From the NCBI GenBank assembly GCA_030637565.1, contig DAOWGG010000111.1, positions 1 to 17,257 of the forward strand: a stretch of 17,257 bases of DNA. Direction: 5' to 3'. This DNA is from Candidatus Peregrinibacteria bacterium (GTDB taxonomy: Bacteria > Patescibacteriota > Gracilibacteria > UM-FILTER-43-11). The notes beneath the pieces were generated by a model, which worked only from the letters and a program-made list of their open reading frames with translations, had not been told where the DNA came from and did not search any database. A program made the translations under genes and the position numbers. Positions 12,786 through 17,257 of the stretch are shown in pieces (position 1 is the first letter of the stretch; the number at the start of each line of letters is the position of its first letter).

Positions 12786-15700
12786 TATTGGCATGTAATA
12801 ATTTGAACCGTATTACTTCCAGAGTAAGTACCCGCACCAAGCCCTGTGGCAGGAAGCTGAAGGAGCCAATAAAGCGTATCATCAGAACCAGCACCGCTTC
12901 CATAGCTAGTTCGAACTGGCAAGCTAGCATTAAAACAGCCCGTCGTCTCACTAACAGAAGTAGCCGTTTGCACCAAATCATTACCCGTACCATAAGCAAA
13001 TGAAGTGGCACTAGACCATTCTTGATTCGCTCGTGGAATTGAATAGGTGCTATAAATCATATCACTACCAGAAATCGCTGCATCAATAACATAGTTACCC
13101 ACATTTTGTATGGTCATTGATTTTTCCGCAGAGGTAGCGCCCAAAACAAGGGAGGAACCATAATCAATCCCTACTTCTGGGACACTAATTCCAGAAAGAA
13201 GTGGGTTATTGATATTAATATTTGAATCAGCAAAGGTAAGGTCTTTACCATTATCATCGGTTGGATTTACGCGCACCTCCCAGTTACCACTATTATTCGC
13301 ATTAAACCAAACCGCTACCGAACAAGTCGCTTCCACCTGAGAAGTGGTACCAGCAGCAGTATTAAGGGTACAGGTAGCATCTTTGTAGCAATTATTGTCA
13401 TGCTCCGTGCAAACTCCAAGGATTGGAGTAACCGCTGTAGCATCAAAGAAGAAGCCTTCAACCGCTGTCACATCCGCTTCTCCATTATTATCTTGAACCA
13501 AAGCAGTGAAAATAACAGCATCACTTCCAGCCGCGGCTGGAGCTGGACCATCGGAAAGAGCATAGGAAACAAGGGTTGGAGCGGTGTCACCAACATCGAA
13601 AGTTCTTGCTTGTGTACCCGATTGATAAGTCCCCTGAAGGTCATGAGTATCTTCGATGAAAATATAAACCGTTTGTATGCCTGTTGAATGAGGAGTTGGA
13701 ACTGGCACTAAACTACCTGAGTCATCACAACCCGCATTGATAGAAGGATCTATATTGGAAACACCACAAATTTCTATTCCTCCACAACCAACTCCTGGAG
13801 TGAAGGAATCCGTACTACACACATATAAATTCACCAAATCTTGAGCTCCATCAGCATCTGAATCAGCGATATCAATATCAAAGTGAACGGTGTCCCCTGG
13901 TTCAATGGTTCCAGTTCCACCCGTTGTATCGCCAATAGCAACCGAAACCACCTCAGGCGCATGATTCACTTTAAACGGAGACATGTTAGAATCACTTCCA
14001 CCGGTAAGTGTAGAGCCTGAAAGAGTGATTTCATTAGTAGACCCACCTTCATTAGCAGTGGGCTCAGACATACCAATTGAATTCCCCGCAACCCCCGCTG
14101 TATTAGCATAAATGTAAGTAGCACCACCTCTTGAAACCATACTAGAATTGAGACCGCCATCCGTATTGGACAAAGCCAATGCGGCTTCACTTGCCAAGGT
14201 AATGTCAGCGGCATCCACACAAAAATCCTCAGTGGTTTCCGTACAGCAGCTACCACAACCAGCCTGAGTATCAAATTCGTATTCCTTTCCGTCAATCGTC
14301 AATCGATCCTCATCTTCCGGCACCCCACTAAAAGTAATGATACCCATCGCACTACCCTGATCCCCCGAACTATTAGCTGGAAAACAAGAAATAGTATCAC
14401 ACACAAAAGCGTACCAATCATTGGATTCACTGTCGCCCACTAAAGCGGTATAAGTGGCTGATGCCTGAACATCGGTATTGGTTGCCGAGCTGATAGACCA
14501 AGTGCCCACATCACAAGTAGGAGGAGTTCCTGCTGTCACCGCATCGGTAGTACAAATCGCTAAATAATAATCATCCGCATCCGCATCAGTAGCCGTACCG
14601 GTAAAGGTTACGTTACTACCCACATCAGTAGGAGTAGTGGCATCAGAATCATCCGCGGGAGTAGCGGTGAAAACGGGAGAAAAATTAGTAGTAGTCTCAT
14701 TGGCCGACGTTCCAAAAACAGTCGGATCCCCGTCACCATTGATTGCCTGCACATCAAACGTATAGGTAATGCCACCCACCAAACCGATCACCGTTTTAGT
14801 GCCCCATGCAGCATCGGCCTGGTAAACAGCTGAGACTCCCACAGTCCCATCCCCCTGAACATACTGATTGGTATAAATGCCTCCATTGATACGAATCGCC
14901 ATTGCCGATTCAGCCCCACCTGTCACCGGATTCACATCAAGAGTTGTAGTGGTGGGATTATTAACGATAGGAGCAACAGGCGTATTCGCCGAAGTATAAG
15001 CAGCCACACAAGTACTTACACTACCAGAATTCCCCAATTCATCATCAGCAGTAACCTCGAATGAATACTGGGTATTTGCAGAAAGAGGTGAATACACATA
15101 ATAATTATTTGTAGTCAAACTAGGCATATCAAATACAGAAGAACAAATGGCATCATCGTATCCAGGGAAATAATATTCATATGGAGCAGCAGCACCAGTG
15201 CCATCATCTGGTGTATCAGCGGTTACGGTAATTTGAGTCGCTGAATCATTAACCGCACTAAGAATTGAAACCGTTGGTCCTGCAGTGTCGTAATAAGTTG
15301 CATCATTCAAAGTACCACTAAATCCAGCAGCATTCCATAAACGCATATAAACAGTCCTAGTTCCATCAGTCGCGCTACAACCATATAAACCATTGGTAAC
15401 ATTAACATTGTTAATCGCATCACTAGAATACGCCACCGATTGAGTCCAGGTAGAATTATCACAATTCCAATACACATCGGTTGGTACGTCGCCCGATTTT
15501 GTAATATTAATCGTTGGAGTGGAATCATTCGTAAATCCGCCTGTGTCAGAAATAACCATTGTATCAAACGTAGGAGAACCAACAGTGCTCTCACCTACTG
15601 ACGTACCAAAAGGCGTTTCATCGCCATCTCCATTTCGTGCTTTTGCACAAAAGTGATAAGTAGTAGCAGAAGTAAGACCTGTCACTGTAAAATCCTCCGT

Positions 15701-17257
15701 CCAATTAGTGTCTGTATCCCAACTAACTGTCCCACCAGTACCACCACTACCGGTTCCACTCCACTGCACATATCCAATATCACCAGAGTCCCCCCCTGGC
15801 CCATCACAAGTAGTGCCGGTTTCTACATAAATTGCAAATTCTGCACTAGCAGGATTATCATTAACATTCACATTTACATCCAATGAAGTGAGTTGTCGAT
15901 TGGTAATTGTAGGAGCTGTTGGTGTAGCCGCCGACGTATAGAAAGGACCAACAGTAAGTGCTGTAGCTGACGTATCTGTATCACCATTTCGGGCAAACAC
16001 CTCTATGCTTATTTGTTCATTCGCAGAAAGGCTGGAGTAATCAATGTATGTATTGGAAGTAATTGTTGGCACTGGTGTCCAAGCCATCACTATGCCATTA
16101 TCCCCACTAATCCAAGCATGAGCAGAATCAACATACACAACACCACGAACCCAATTTGAACCCGAAGGATCGCTTTCAGAAACCCAATTAGTACCACCAT
16201 CCGAAGTAAAGTAGACATCGCCACCACCAGCAATACAATTATTCGCATTAAGGCAGTCAATTTTCGATAATGACTGAGAAACACCTGTGTCCGCCACATC
16301 CCAGTTAGTACCGCCATTAGTGGTTTTTCTTACCCGATTCGTTCCAGTGGTAACAAGATAACAAGTATTCGCGTCAATACAATCCACATCCTGAAAATCA
16401 TCGGTAGTAGCAATGGACTGATCTGTCCAGCCAGTACCTCCATTAATTGTCTTAAAAATAGCACCATTATCACCCACAGCATAAGCTGTGGTAGCACTCA
16501 CCACTGCAACACCCCTTAGTGGTCCAGTATGATCATAAGTGCTAGTAAAAGTATCGCCACCATTGATCGATTTATAAATTCCACCATTAAAATCAATATA
16601 ATAACCGATATTAGTATCATAAAATTCAATATCAAAAATATTCCCAGCACCCGTAGAATCCAGTAAAACCCAGATACTCCCATCTGTGGTTCCAGAAACA
16701 TTACCATTGTTACCACCCGACCAACAGGTGGTGGTATTGAGACAGTCAATTGCATACTGATAAAGCGTAGCCCCTGTCTGATCAACCCAGATATCACCCC
16801 CATTGGTTGTTTTTCGGTTGGTAGTAGCATCATTACCAACAAAATAACCCACCGACGTGCTCACCATATCAATACGAATGGAATTGGTTTCACCAGTTGT
16901 CTGCGACACCCATCCACCAGGCCCACTTCCTATCTGATAATCTGTCTGAGATCCACCGGAAGCCCAGGTTAAGCGAATAGCAGAGCTGGTTTGATTGGTA
17001 TGTCCAGGGGTAGTGGGTGTATTGGCAGAAGTGTAAAAAGGGCCAAGTGTTAGGGGTGAAGTATTGGTAACCCCATCGTTGTTATTCGCGCAAACATAAC
17101 GAGTGTACTGAGTGTTGGCAGTAGAAGCACTTGTATCGACATAAGGGGATGTAGCCGTTACGGAAATAGGACTGGAACAATCGATATTATCGTCGATATC
17201 GTAATTCGGCGGAGTACCACCAGCCCCAGCAGACCACGTCCAGGTAATACTATTGGT
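12785..17257 (-). CDS. Giant secreted multidomain surface protein, N-terminus outside window
   Basis: The frame is open from the right edge to the TAA at 12785, giving at least 1490 residues. An ATG at 16909 lies inside the frame and is not the true start. Residues are counted from the edge. Fn3-like material is followed by a YCF48/BNR-type propeller (about 126-393). More Fn3-like domains come next, recognisable by repeats of YTSAxTPxxP (near 17030, 15940 and 14990), then PKD/cadherin-like domains with many Asp. A phage-virion-like domain (about 972-1090) precedes two further beta domains. The C-terminal domain (about 1352-1490) ends in TVQIITCQ. Asn, Thr, Ser and Gly are very common, and cysteines occur in pairs, as expected of an exported, disulfide-bonded stalk. 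No membrane span or LPxTG is present at the C-terminus. Adhesin or S-layer-like roles are plausible. Confidence 0.9.
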   Translation of the reverse strand, partial: TNSITWTWSAGAGGTPPNYDIDDNIDCSSPISVTATSPYVDTSASTANTQYTRYVCANNNDGVTNTSPLTLGPFYTSANTPTTPGHTNQTSSAIRLTWASGGSQTDYQIGSGPGGWVSQTTGETNSIRIDMVSTSVGYFVGNDATTNRKTTNGGDIWVDQTGATLYQYAIDCLNTTTCWSGGNNGNVSGTTDGSIWVLLDSTGAGNIFDIEFYDTNIGYYIDFNGGIYKSINGGDTFTSTYDHTGPLRGVAVVSATTAYAVGDNGAIFKTINGGTGWTDQSIATTDDFQDVDCIDANTCYLVTTGTNRVRKTTNGGTNWDVADTGVSQSLSKIDCLNANNCIAGGGDVYFTSDGGTNWVSESDPSGSNWVRGVVYVDSAHAWISGDNGIVMAWTPVPTITSNTYIDYSSLSANEQISIEVFARNGDTDTSATALTVGPFYTSAATPTAPTITNRQLTSLDVNVNVNDNPASAEFAIYVETGTTCDGPGGDSGDIGYVQWSGTGSGGTGGTVSWDTDTNWTEDFTVTGLTSATTYHFCAKARNGDGDETPFGTSVGESTVGSPTFDTMVISDTGGFTNDSTPTINITKSGDVPTDVYWNCDNSTWTQSVAYSSDAINNVNVTNGLYGCSATDGTRTVYMRLWNAAGFSGTLNDATYYDTAGPTVSILSAVNDSATQITVTADTPDDGTGAAAPYEYYFPGYDDAICSSVFDMPSLTTNNYYVYSPLSANTQYSFEVTADDELGNSGSVSTCVAAYTSANTPVAPIVNNPTTTTLDVNPVTGGAESAMAIRINGGIYTNQYVQGDGTVGVSAVYQADAAWGTKTVIGLVGGITYTFDVQAINGDGDPTVFGTSANETTTNFSPVFTATPADDSDATTPTDVGSNVTFTGTATDADADDYYLAICTTDAVTAGTPPTCDVGTWSISSATNTDVQASATYTALVGDSESNDWYAFVCDTISCFPANSSGDQGSAMGIITFSGVPEDEDRLTIDGKEYEFDTQAGCGSCCTETTEDFCVDAADITLASEAALALSNTDGGLNSSMVSRGGATYIYANTAGVAGNSIGMSEPTANEGGSTNEITLSGSTLTGGSDSNMSPFKVNHAPEVVSVAIGDTTGGTGTIEPGDTVHFDIDIADSDADGAQDLVNLYVCSTDSFTPGVGCGGIEICGVSNIDPSINAGCDDSGSLVPVPTPHSTGIQTVYIFIEDTHDLQGTYQSGTQARTFDVGDTAPTLVSYALSDGPAPAAAGSDAVIFTALVQDNNGEADVTAVEGFFFDATAVTPILGVCTEHDNNCYKDATCTLNTAAGTTSQVEATCSVAVWFNANNSGNWEVRVNPTDDNGKDLTFADSNININNPLLSGISVPEVGIDYGSSLVLGATSAEKSMTIQNVGNYVIDAAISGSDMIYSTYSIPRANQEWSSATSFAYGTGNDLVQTATSVSETTGCFNASLPVRTSYGSGAGSDDTLYWLLQLPATGLGAGTYSGSNTVQIITCQ
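13985..14344 (-). other. Phage-virion-like beta domain inside the giant protein
   Basis: The encoded stretch opens with ITFSGVP and LTIDGKEYEFDT. It continues through a region with repeated Ala/Ser, then NTAGVAGNSIGM, and closes with ITLSGSTLTGG. This order (TIxGKxYxF, AGxAGNSI, LSGxTLTGG) is seen in many phage structural proteins and some large exported bacterial proteins. Unusually, CGSCC and a later Cys are inserted just after the first strand pair. Confidence 0.65.
16079..16882 (-). other. YCF48/BNR-type beta-propeller region in the giant protein
   Basis: Six copies of a K-T/S-x-N/D-G-G-x-x-W/F type turn are seen, for example RKTTNGGDIWVDQ, IFKTINGGTGWTDQ and VYFTSDGGTNWVSE, spaced about 35-45 residues, with a probable seventh blade ending SGDNGIVMAW. 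Three blades carry a DC-x(5-6)-C pair (DCLNTTTC, DCIDANTC, DCLNANNC), suggesting a disulfide in each of those blades. Fold assignment is secure by motif; ligand unknown. Confidence 0.85.

Noticed and set aside
16907..16909. ATG at 16909 as the start of the giant protein
   Set aside because: The frame remains open for 116 more codons to the window edge and these encode Fn3-type sequence, so the real start is outside the window.

Overview
The window looks like a chromosomal segment from an AT-leaning bacterium, most likely a Candidate Phyla Radiation (Patescibacteria) lineage of the Peregrinibacteria type. This placement is inference from several traits: a eukaryote-like (type 2) IleRS, near-absence of Shine-Dalgarno sites, large Fn3/propeller surface proteins, a DUF916-like membrane protein and a PilT-family ATPase. 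The genetic code appears standard: ileS ends in TGA at the family's usual length and no reading frame needs TGA read as glycine.

Left part (1-4566): an unrecognised gene leaves the window on the minus strand. It diverges from a compact plus-strand cluster: purB, a DUF1653 protein, a PLP aminotransferase, a P-loop (d)NMP/dephospho-CoA-kinase-like protein and a dCMP deaminase. The gaps are 4-19 nt, so this is probably one operon centred on nucleotide metabolism. The kinase-deaminase pair mirrors proteins in which the two domains are fused.

Centre (4541-7860): ileS has its own promoter, overlapping the dCMP deaminase stop codon, and an elaborate leader. I read the leader as a T-box riboswitch of the ultrashort Stem I kind known from actinobacterial ileS, but here followed by a hairpin and T-rich tract like an intrinsic terminator. 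Between it and the ileS start lies a tandem heptamer array. Related arrays sit before the kinase gene and before the glycosyltransferase gene.

Right part (7861-17257): a small putative membrane protein (minus) converges on ileS. A phage-holin-family protein and a LapA/DUF1049-like small membrane protein follow on the plus strand. The rest is minus-strand envelope and surface biology: a PilT-like ATPase with degenerate motifs in a likely operon with a DUF916-like single-span exported protein, a GT4 glycosyltransferase, and a giant secreted protein (at least 1490 residues, N-terminus outside the window). The giant protein is built from Fn3-like domains, a YCF48/BNR-type propeller apparently nested in one Fn3 domain, a phage-virion-like domain and a C-terminal beta-rich domain. 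No tRNA, rRNA, CRISPR array, transposase or integrase was seen.
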